From the NCBI GenBank assembly GCA_004151065.3, contig NWUY0300028416.1:40606-51465 (forward strand): a stretch of DNA of 10,860 nt, given 5' to 3'. Within the stretch, counting starts at the first letter, position 1; each line of letters opens with the position of its first letter. The position numbers and the translations under genes were made by a program. Below the pieces are notes generated by a model. It had not been told where the DNA came from. It saw nothing but the letters and a program-made list of their open reading frames with translations, and ran no database searches. The stretch is from Larix sibirica (Eukaryota > Streptophyta > Pinopsida > Pinales > Pinaceae). Shown here piece after piece: positions 1-7,459 of the stretch.

Positions 1-1
1 C

Positions 2-165
2 GGGGATTCTCTGGTACAACCTGTTGCCATTTTGGGCATAAAAGTCAAAATGCTTCGAAACCGAGAGATCAAGCAAGTTAAGGTCCAATGGACCACTATA
101 GTCCCGAGGATGCCACTTGGTAATTGGAAGATGTTGTGAGGGAGGCATACCCTCATTTATTTTAA
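2..165 (+). pseudogene. Ty3/gypsy pol 3' end: integrase C-terminus with chromodomain-like tail (degenerate)
   Basis: This is the last part of a gypsy-type polyprotein. Reading from base 2, residues such as LVQPVAIL and then KMLRNREIKQVKVQW appear; this resembles the stretch that links the integrase to the chromodomain-like tail in plant chromoviruses. At about base 91 homology moves to another frame (net loss of one base) and continues as HYSPEDATW, an in-frame TAA at 121-123, then LEDVVREAYPHLF and a natural-looking stop at 163-165. The EDATW plus REAYPHLF ending is characteristic of this family, where the domain is thought to steer integration to chromatin. The gene enters from outside the window, so only its end is seen. 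One frameshift and one premature stop make it non-functional. The polypurine tract and LTR follow in the expected order. Assignment to a chromovirus such as the Tekay/Del lineage is inference. Confidence 0.85.
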
Positions 166-229
166 AAGAATATGAACAAATTTGTAATAAGTATGTAATA
201 ATGTATGCATCGAGGATGATGCATTGTTT
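166..229 (+). other. Short 3' untranslated spacer between pol and polypurine tract
   Basis: AT-rich spacer between the pol stop codon and the polypurine tract. It contains repeated TGTAATA-like words and two ATGATGCAT-type motifs but no reading frame. Its position matches the 3' untranslated region of an LTR retrotransposon. Confidence 0.5.
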
Positions 230-242
230 AAGGGGAGGGGGG
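230..242 (+). promoter_or_regulatory. Polypurine tract (second-strand primer site)
   Basis: An uninterrupted purine run, AAGGGGAGGGGGG, ends exactly where the LTR begins with TGTAACACCCC. In LTR retrotransposons this tract resists RNase H and primes plus-strand DNA synthesis, so its 3' edge defines the LTR start. The position and composition leave little doubt. Confidence 0.9.
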
Positions 243-274
243 TGTAACACCCCTAGTGTTAAGCCCCTAGACAT

Positions 275-324
275 ATGATTTGAACATTAAATCACTAGGT
301 GCCAGGACCATGATTTGGACATTA
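275..324 (+). repeat. Pair of 15-bp direct repeats near the LTR start
   Basis: ATGATTTGAACATTA (275-289) recurs as ATGATTTGGACATTA (310-324), 14 of 15 bases identical and 35 bp apart. A 7-bp inverted pair, CCTAGTG (252-258) and CACTAGG (293-299), overlaps this area. Such repeats in the upstream part of an LTR may be enhancer elements, which is inference. Confidence 0.55.
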
Positions 325-767
325 TTTTTTTTTATGAATTAATTAAATAAGTTATATCAACAAAGGAAACTAAAAGAGCATGGCGGGCCATGGTTCCACA
401 GGTGAGGGGGTTGGGGGCTAGGATTTGATGCTCACCCTAACACTACTTAGAGGACCCTAATTCTATTTATTTTGATATGTGGGGATACTACTAGACCTAC
501 TTAATTCTTAGATGGACCCCTTGCACTAATACACCCTCCTTGGAGTTTTATGGGTGACAAAATGTTATTTTTCCTAAGTATCTAAGTGTTGTTCTCTCTC
601 ATAGTGTTTGCTAGACATGATCCATGAATATTTTATTATTAATTTTATTTTGGGTTATTATGGATCAATTTGAGCTAAGAATATACTCTTCCTAATTTTG
701 GGGGATTGGATCCTTGATTTATGGCTCCATATCCCTTGGTTTATGCTTACACCCTTATTTTTCTGGC

Positions 768-893
768 TTTATTGAGCAAGTGCACCCTCTTGGATTTTCT
801 TCTGGTTTTTATCCTAATTTTTCTGCCTCCTTTATTGAGCAAGTGCGCCCTCCCTGCTTTTCTGGCCCTTTCCCTGATTTTTTTTTGGCCTTG
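768..893 (+). repeat. Tandem duplication, 63-bp period, inside the LTR
   Basis: TTTATTGAGCAAGTGC begins at 768 and again at 831, followed both times by a pyrimidine-rich stretch containing CCCTC, TTTTCT and CTGATTTT/CTAATTTT-like words. The period is 63 bp, a multiple of three, so the open frame spanning 714-977 carries the duplicated peptide word FIEQV twice. The downstream halves have diverged. Confidence 0.7.
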
Positions 894-970
894 ATTTTCT
901 CCTCCATGATTTTTGTAGTTGTTGGATTTTTCTATTCTGGGAAGAGTGACTCCTTTAGTAACTGTCCTCC

Positions 971-1013
971 TTCATGAATTCGAGTCGACCCACTTAACAC
1001 TTCATGAATTCGA
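971..1013 (+). repeat. Short direct repeat, 30 bp apart
   Basis: TTCATGAATTCGA occurs at 971-983 and 1001-1013, separated by 30 bp start to start, with CACTT-type words nearby. This is a minor feature of the LTR interior. Confidence 0.6.
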
Positions 1014-1325
1014 TTTGGCCACTTGTCCCTCTCTCTAGAATTTGAATTGCCTTCTCGTGGATGAGTTTAGCCCCTCTCTCTGACCCTAGTTAGCTTGAGT
1101 GATTGGAATTCCAACTCTTTCATACTTGACCCTTCATTTCTCCATTTGAGGATTATTCACAAGTGTTGATGCATCATTTTTGGATTTGAGTGCTCCAAGA
1201 GAGGGTTGAGGGTTTTCTTGATAGGGTTGAAGACTAAGTGTTTGATTGCAGGTCCTCTCTTCTCTATTTATGCTCCTCCGTCCATAGATTTAGTCTAGAT
1301 TATTCATGCTTCTTGTCCCCTTCTG

Positions 1326-1360
1326 TTGGCCCTACTAGGCCAAGTTTTCTTGCACAAGAA
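1326..1360 (+). repeat. Two adjacent small palindromes in the LTR
   Basis: TTGGCC (1326-1331) and GGCCAA (1338-1343) form a 6-bp stem with a 6-nt loop. Directly downstream, TTCTTG-CA-CAAGAA (1347-1360) is a near-contiguous palindrome. The role is unknown; they may be chance or short RNA hairpins. Confidence 0.45.
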
Positions 1361-2242
1361 GCCAAGAAATGGGTATGNTTGAGATAAGTATTTCTCATAT
1401 GTTTTTATTTATGTTTCATTATGATATTATGATGAATATGTGCAATGGTGGCTGATTTGATTTATATGTATGCTTGGTAATTTTATGTCAGGATTTGATT
1501 ACAGGAAGAATGGACCCCATAGGATTCAAAAATAAGATGTTATTCTTTCTGGTCTTCTTTCTCTTCTTCAAAAACCGTAACAATGGCTCTATGGTATTGA
1601 GAGGGGCGCAACCATATGATCTGGTTCGACCATATCTAATCATTTATGTGTTTTGTGACCTATTCCATTGCGTCCATAATAGAATTTATAGTAAGGACCA
1701 CTTTTCGTTTCGTCGAAAAACGTTTTCCGGATGACCAAGATATATCCATTTTGGTCAGGCAGTTTTCTTGATGCCAAGTAGAGCACACCATATTTTTGTT
1801 TGGAAATGTTATGTGCATGGATATGCTCCTATTTGCATATCAGAGTTTGAATAATGTAATCTGAATGTAAATTTGATGATGGCTAGAGGGAGGAAGCCAT
1901 ACAATCTAAAATATATTAGTGAAAAATGGTTTTAGGGGATAACCATCGGGAGCTGGTTTTGTGGGTTGTGATTGCAGCCGGTGCCTTTTGTTTTTCTTTG
2001 GTTGTGGTGTGGATGTAGATTAAATCCTACATATGTGTCTTGATTTGTGATTTTATTACTTTTCGGCCTCACCAATAGCACACACTAGAAACAACATTAG
2101 AAATTAACTTACTTTGCGGAAAAATTGATAACCACAATACTCAACTATTTAACAATTGTGGTTTCAGCAATAATACAATTTATAATGCATGAATGGGTTT
2201 TAGGACCTTATTCTCATTGAGGATGATGAATAATATGCCTTA

Positions 2243-2291
2243 ATCACGTTTTGTTGTGATGATCACGTTTTGTTGTGATGATCGCATTTTG
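2243..2291 (+). repeat. 19-bp tandem array, two identical copies plus a degenerate partial copy
   Basis: The unit starting ATCACGTTTTGTTG is present at 2243-2261 and identically at 2262-2280. A third, altered start, ATCGCATTTTG, runs at 2281-2291. The array abuts the 22-bp array downstream. Confidence 0.8.
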
Positions 2292-2412
2292 CAATTAACT
2301 TAATTAAGTATTGTAATTAACTCAATTAGGTATCGTAATTAACTTAATTAAGTATCACAATTAATTTGATTAAGTGTCGTAATTATCCTAATTAAGTATT
2401 TAATTAAATATT
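2291..2412 (+). repeat. 22-bp minisatellite, five copies plus a partial copy
   Basis: Units begin at 2291, 2313, 2335, 2357 and 2379, each about GYAATTAACTTAATTAAGTA in pattern, with a shortened sixth copy at 2401-2412. Most units differ by only a few bases. Each contains TTAATTAA or a near match, so the array is rich in self-complementary AT blocks. It lies about 150 bp before the LTR end. Confidence 0.85.
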
Positions 2413-2528
2413 GCAACTTTAATAAATAATTTGACTCTAGAATCAAGATTTTGATGATTTGAAGTATTGGCTAACTATATTTTGTCTCAATATTATGTTC
2501 TTAAACTTAGCTTAGTCTTCATATTAGC

Positions 2529-2550
2529 ACCCTTAACCGTAGTTAAGGGT
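2529..2550 (+). repeat. Perfect hairpin close to the LTR 3' end
   Basis: ACCCTTAAC (2529-2537), loop CGTA, then GTTAAGGGT (2542-2550) give a 9-bp perfect stem with a 4-nt loop. It ends 13 bp before the LTR terminus and 15 bp before the primer-binding site. It could be an RNA structure near the genomic 5' end of the transcript. Confidence 0.6.
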
Positions 2551-2565
2551 TGGGGAAATTACAAG

Positions 2566-2577
2566 TGGTATTAGAGC
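2566..2577 (+). promoter_or_regulatory. Primer-binding site for initiator-Met tRNA
   Basis: TGGTATTAGAGC differs by one base from TGGTATCAGAGC, the sequence complementary to the 3' end of plant initiator methionine tRNA used by most plant LTR elements to prime minus-strand DNA synthesis. It lies two bases (AG) after the LTR end, the expected spacing, and confirms that 2563 is the LTR terminus. Confidence 0.85.
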
Positions 2578-2836
2578 AAAGGCTTCAACACTGCGACTAT
2601 TGGGCCTTCCACAACTTCGTAAAATTTTGTAAATATGTATTAGAACTATTAATTCATACTTTTAATAGTTTTGAACAATAATAATATTGTGTAGTCTACT
2701 AATAATAATTGTTAATGAACACATTGCAGATCCAATTGAAAGTTAAGCAAGTAGTGCGGTTATCAAATTAATAATTGTTTTAAGTCAAACCAATGAAGAC
2801 TAGAAGACTAAAAAATTAGGGAATAAGGGAGTAGAG
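2578..2836 (+). other. Retrotransposon leader between primer-binding site and gag
   Basis: An AT-rich untranslated leader of about 260 bp. It contains a perfect 9-bp stem, AACTATTAA (2644-2652) and TTAATAGTT (2662-2670), with a 9-nt loop. In related elements this region carries packaging and dimerisation signals; assigning that role here is inference. Confidence 0.6.
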
Positions 2837-3587
2837 ATGGATTATGAAGAGGGACAGAGACCCTATAGATCGAGAGAGGATTTTATTGGAATAAGAGAAG
2901 CAAGAACAAGTAGGCATAAGAGGAGTGGTGAACCCTCCAGTTTGGAAGATTTAGTAAGCAAGTGTATGGAGGATAATGAAAGGATTATCCACATTAAGGA
3001 ATAGATCATGAATGACTTAAAGACATTAAATACCATCCATTAATCATCTGGAAAAATAAATGGGGCAATAAATGAAATATCCATATCATCTTCAAGGAAA
3101 TCTCAACACATAGTTAAGGAGAAAGGATATTCCTCAAATAGCTTAGAAAGTAGTTCTCAAAGATCCCTAGTGAGACATAAGAAGAGAAGATATTTCCATA
3201 ATGAACTGGTGGGATAATTAAGGATAATTAAGCCTCCAACTTTTGATGGAGAAACAAAGAAAGTAGATGATGTCGAAGCTTGGTTGTTGGGATTAAGGAA
3301 TTTTTTCCAGCTGCATGAGTATACAACTAATATGGAAGCAAGAGAATCTATTTACCCTCTACAAGGAAAGGAATCCATCTGGTGGGACCAACTAGTCAGA
3401 GTGAAGGATAATCACCTAGAATAAGTTTAAGAAGTAATTTCAAAAAGAGTATCTCTCCGAGCACTACTTTGATAAAAAGATGGAAGAATTTGTTTTCCTC
3501 AAACTAGGAAGCATTACTATGGAATCCTATGAGTAGAAGTTTTTGAAACTTATGAAGTATGCAGAATTCAAGGAGGATTTTGGGAAG
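2837..3587 (+). pseudogene. Gypsy gag (capsid) gene, broken and truncated
   Basis: Gag forms the virus-like particle that packages the element RNA. The first ATG after the leader (2837) opens a 55-residue frame, MDYEEGQRPYRSREDF onward, stopping at 3002-3004. The same frame resumes and, at about 3230, gives IKPPTFDGE, VEAWLLGLRNFFQLHEY and KESIWWDQL, the signature of the plant gag domain (Retrotrans_gag type). Further stops occur at about 3043, 3217, 3422 and 3428. Homology then moves to another frame as EYLSEHYFDKK and KLGSITMESYE, has a TAG, and continues KFLKLMKYAEFKED. It fades at about 3587, before the zinc knuckle, protease and reverse transcriptase. With at least five stops, one frameshift and a lost 3' part, it is dead. 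It is in correct order and distance from the primer-binding site at 2566. Confidence 0.87.
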
Positions 3588-3743
3588 GGATTCGAGTGCC
3601 TTCCTGTGGAATTCATGTCCTCAACTTGGGGGTGCACTGTCAAACTAAGATCTGGCTTGACAGTTCCAATCGTTGGGTGGAACATTGCTCTGTCGATTTC
3701 AGTTGCTCTTCTTGTCAAGATAAATAAATATTCTATGTCATGA
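3588..3743 (+). other. Unassigned less AT-rich segment, open on both strands
   Basis: Directly after gag homology ends, base composition shifts to a visibly less AT-rich stretch of about 150 bp. The gag-end frame reads straight into it without a stop (PVEFMSSTWGCTVKLRSG, then VPIVGWNIALSISVALLV) until a TGA at 3741-3743. The opposite strand is also open from 3718 back to 3527. I recognise neither peptide. The hydrophobic run ALSISVALLV is not enough to call a membrane protein. It might be diverged gag or pol sequence, a captured exon fragment, or the edge of another insertion. No promoter, splice site or homology settles this. Confidence 0.3.
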
Positions 3744-5040
3744 TGGATTCTATCCCTAGGGATGTTATTTATAATTTGTAAAGGAAATATTTAGATATGA
3801 TAGGTTATTCTCTTTAATAAATCTTGTAGACTCAAACTAGTTAAATATTAATGGAATGGCTCATTGTTTGCATTATGTCTAATGGATCTAATTAACCTTT
3901 TTTAAAATCTGATTTATATGAGTATATGATGTACAGTATGAAACTAATTTTATTCATAGCTTGCATAACAGACTAAATATGAGAACCTACTATTTAGATT
4001 CATAGATAACAGGTCGAAAAATTGAAGATTTTCACCCTAAAAGAATCTCAGTTTTAAGTCCTATAGAACAAACATTAATTGTGATTTCATTAAAAGAAGT
4101 AAACACTTATGTGAGGATCTCTTTCAAACAACTAGGCTCTTGGCTTGAGGTTAGACTGACTTCAACAGGTATCGAAAGGCGCAGCTATATTTGACATTGA
4201 GCATGAGAGTCTGAGAGTTTAGAATTGTTTTTTTTCTTATGACATCATGTTTATGTTTAAACAAAGAATTAGGAAAATTTATGGATCTGATTTTTGTTTA
4301 AGTTAAATGAAGATTTTGGATATGTATTACATATTTTGATAGGATATCAGCCTTGTAGGTCCGTCCATGGCCTTGACAGTCCATTGATTTGATTTACAGT
4401 TTTCTCTGGAAGTATATATTAGTTTACTAGTTAAATTCTGATTTTTTTTAAAGAATAAAGATAATTGTAAATCCAGTTCTTATTATACCTTTAGATATAA
4501 AAAGGTTTTCTATGTCAAAGCAAATGACTATTATAAATCTGAAATAATGAGTCACTAATTATCTTCTAAATTCTTGATTTGATTGAAAGAAGGAAACATA
4601 CTAGTTGAAAAGTCTCTTTTCTACAAGATGTGTTAACTATAGCAAACGAATGTCTTGTTATGTTAATGAAACATGTCTAAACTAATCCAAGAGATTAGAT
4701 ATGAGCCCAATATGTTTTTCTTATTTCGTATTAATAGTCCAAGACTTGTACTCCAAGAATTGCTTAAGTTTACTGAAACTAGTCATAGTGAGAAAGGTTG
4801 CATAATGCTTGTTTAGTTGTTGAATCTTAGTGAATTTCTAAGTTTAAAGTTGGATGAAAGGTTTTTTATCTGATAGATTAAATTTAATGTTAATTAGGAT
4901 ATGATTATTACTTTACATGTACTTGTTCTACTAAAAATCTAAGTGTCGCCAGATTGAAATTTCACAATTTGTAATTCTTTTAAATTTTCTTTAAGAATTA
5001 TGTTGTGCATTTAATTTATAATGCCTCAGTTTTATTTAGC
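3744..5040. other. AT-rich stretch without recognisable genes
   Basis: About 1.3 kb of strongly AT-rich sequence with frequent T-runs, like plant intergenic or intron DNA. All frames are closed at short intervals. A slightly richer patch at about 4130-4215 does not resemble any family I know. No terminal repeats, tRNA-like structures or primer-binding sites were seen. Confidence 0.5.
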
Positions 5041-5770
5041 TCATAGGGCCTTGAGCCTATTTTATGCCCTTGGGACATTACATTTGGTCAAGGATTTGAG
5101 CCACCTCTATCCTCTATATCCCAAGTAAAGCCAAATCCCAACTTGATGAGCCAAATCCTCATTTGGTCCTCTCCTTTTCCCAAAGTATCCTATGGTTTTT
5201 ATCCCTCAAATTCATATACAATGGATTGCACTCTTGGTGAAAGGGGCAAAATTGTTAGAGCATCACACTTTATGGTCTTGAGATACTCAAAGGGTGGAAA
5301 TGATAACGTGGAGGATCTATTGCAACATCGACACTAAGGTTGTAAATGCTCTTGCTTATTGTTTTCCATATAATATAACATGTCCTATTCCCCTCATGTT
5401 TATGTTGTTTATCATATGCATGTCTATTGTTGTTTAATTCAATGTAGATAGATATATTTTGCTTAACAATACATTGTAGAAGAAGGAAGTACAACTTTGT
5501 TCCTTGCAGGATCTCTCTTGCACCGAGGGCTTGGACATCAAGATCAAGGGTTGGAGTAGCAAGGAAAATCGACGGAAAGGAGGTAGGTCATCTATCCCAT
5601 TATCTTGTCTTCCCTTCTTGTTTTGTTTGTGGATGTGTAGAATAGATTTAAGGGGAAATTAGTAAACCATTTGTTATCTTCTGTATTAGATCAAAGGAGT
5701 CTTGACCCAATGGGAGGTCTCACTTGTCTGCAGGGGGAATTTTCCACATCAGCCATCAACATATTTAATA
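5041..5770 (+). other. Unclassified repeat-like region, possibly a retroelement LTR or 5' leader
   Basis: This stretch has a mixed composition unlike its AT-rich left neighbour. It contains short repeated words (AGCCAAATCC at about 5129 and 5149), a palindrome CCAAAT-CCTC-ATTTGG (5151-5166), a TATA-like CTCTATATCCC (about 5113), and an exon-like piece at 5520-5582. Such a mix is typical of LTR and leader sequence, but I found no TG...CA ends with target duplications and no primer-binding site. A 64-codon open frame at 5143-5337 has no recognisable product. Classification stays open. Confidence 0.25.
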
Positions 5771-7459
5771 TTACTTGATCATTTGATGCCTCGCGAGAAC
5801 TCACATGATCCCTACATCAACCTTTTGACAAGCTATCCCCTTGTCCTATTTTCTTATGAGGTTGACCATCGTGAGTAACTGCATCAACATCATCTTTAAC
5901 TATGACCTAGTTATACAACAAGTCAACAAACACATTTAGTCATCATGCCATACTTATTGCATATAATAGCATACCACTCTCATTTAGTATAAAACATCAC
6001 ATATATGCTCAAGCATATCTATATGCACTCTACTACATATCATCTTTCAATATGCCTACTAATACATATACATTCCAACTATTCTACTCTCTTGCATTAT
6101 CAACATTCATGTGCGTTAAAGCTATCTACAAATTGCAAGTTTCTCAATATAGAGAAATATAATAAATGTAGCAAGAGAAGAGTTAAGGAATTCTCCCTTC
6201 CAATTCCTTTGTATTGCATGGAATCCCACAGCATGTTGATGTACCACATGGACTTTACACCAATCATATAATGGGTCATTAGCTATGATATTCTCACCCA
6301 AGTAACAACACTTAATTCATACACATAAGTTATACTTGCCTCTAATGTCACTCAACCCCAATTGAATTACTCTAAGGCAAGCCATCTACTCACTGCAAAT
6401 ATCTCCAAGACCTCTTCCATCCATCATACTAGACACAACACTATCTTCCACTACTCCACACATCACAACAAAGATCCACTCTTTTTCTGCTCAACAATCC
6501 CTTAAAGTGCTATTAGCTTCCCATGCTTTCCAATGTGTACAAAAAGATCCCAATATGTTGTTTGAATTTTGGTGATAACACGGGATAGAATACACTTCAC
6601 CACTATCAATAAATGAGTAGAAAACAAGGTTGCAAGTTTGAAAGTATTTTCCTTGGCATTCTGAACATTGTATTTATCCCAACCACTCCATTTTCTTTTA
6701 CATTTTCAACAACTATCTTATGCAACTCCTATGGGTTCTCACCAACCATTAGCACATGGGAAACTTCTGCCATTTATAGCCATAACAATTATGATAACAA
6801 CAATGAAAACTAGAGAGCAACATCTCCATACCATGGCAACTTGTCTCCTCTCCATGCACATGAATGGTTACTTAATCCTTTCGATAAAATGAGGCATGGG
6901 AAAGAAGATGAATACATTTTCTTGGTTTAGACTTATATCACCTCCCAAGGATATGATAGATATGACAATGGTACTTAAACCATGCCCACAAGTCAAAAAT
7001 TGATGGGAAATTTGTAAGGAATCATGGGCAAGAAAGGGCAATACTTCCAAATGACAATGATAAGGTTAAATCAACCAACGACCCCCTTTCCTCTTCCCCT
7101 CTTATGGTATCAAAGACCCCTTGTTGTTGCCTCAAGCAATCATTTTTTTCTAGATGTTATATTATTGTGTACTTTCCTCTTCCTCTTTACATGCTTCTAC
7201 ATAAGCATCAACCTCTCATGGGAATTATGCACAACACATTGTAAACCTATCCCAACACTTGAACTCCTATCCATTCACTAGTCGGGCCTTGGCCTTGAGC
7301 TCTACACTAGGAATATTTACAATGCATTTCACTTATTTACAAAATCATATCATTATATCTCAATCCACATGGTTTGATTGCCATCACATAAACCACATTA
7401 ATAAAGAATACATGATTATTACTTATTATATTCAAGGGTTCAAAACCAGAATATTACAC
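5771..7459. other. G-poor stretch without recognisable genes
   Basis: About 1.7 kb whose + strand is strikingly poor in G, especially about 5880-6480; for example 6421-6480 holds 2 G and 23 C. Open frames at 6005-6271, 6613-6813, 6668-6892, 7024-7281 and 7259-7462 (+) and 6868-7050 (-) are short, overlap each other and carry no recognisable motif. I treat them as chance frames favoured by the composition. A single TGGTATCAAAGA word at 7105-7116 resembles a primer-binding site but lacks an adjoining LTR end. Confidence 0.4.

Larger units (their letters stand above)
243..2563 (+). mobile_element. Complete gypsy-type long terminal repeat (LTR), 2,321 bp
   Basis: The LTR starts TGTAACACCCC directly after the polypurine tract and ends ATTACA two bases before a primer-binding site. 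The ends form the inverted pair TGTAA/TTACA with the standard TG...CA termini. TGTAACACCC is a common start for plant gypsy LTRs, and more than 2 kb is within the range of long-LTR chromoviruses. Inside are several small repeats listed separately, and two modest open frames (714-977, rich in Phe and Pro, and 1474-1734) that match nothing I recognise and are probably chance. I could not place a convincing TATA box or polyadenylation site. No second copy of this LTR lies in the window, so its age cannot be estimated here. One N sits at 1379. Confidence 0.85.

Noticed and set aside
1474-1734. 86-codon + strand frame with a Phe-rich hydrophobic stretch
   Set aside because: It lies inside the LTR, starts without context and matches no family I know; the hydrophobic part comes from a TTCTTT-rich run.
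2243-2412. CRISPR-like repeat array
   Set aside because: The units are directly tandem without unique spacers, AT-rich and inside a plant LTR; this is a minisatellite.
5270-5494. 74-codon - strand frame and the overlapping 64-codon + strand frame at 5143-5337
   Set aside because: They overlap on opposite strands, neither has recognisable motifs, and the region looks like repeat non-coding sequence.
5754-5888. Three CATCAAC words at 5754, 5815 and 5882
   Set aside because: The spacing is uneven and the flanks do not align, so this is not a convincing repeat array.
6005-6271. 88-codon + strand frame rich in His, Tyr and Cys
   Set aside because: The composition follows from the G-poor strand (CAT, TAC and TGC words). 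No domain, no conserved pattern and no promoter are visible.
7105-7116. TGGTATCAAAGA resembling an initiator-Met tRNA primer-binding site
   Set aside because: Two mismatches in 12, no CA-ending LTR terminus directly upstream, and within 350 bp downstream the sequence becomes an opposite-strand LINE instead of a retrotransposon gag.
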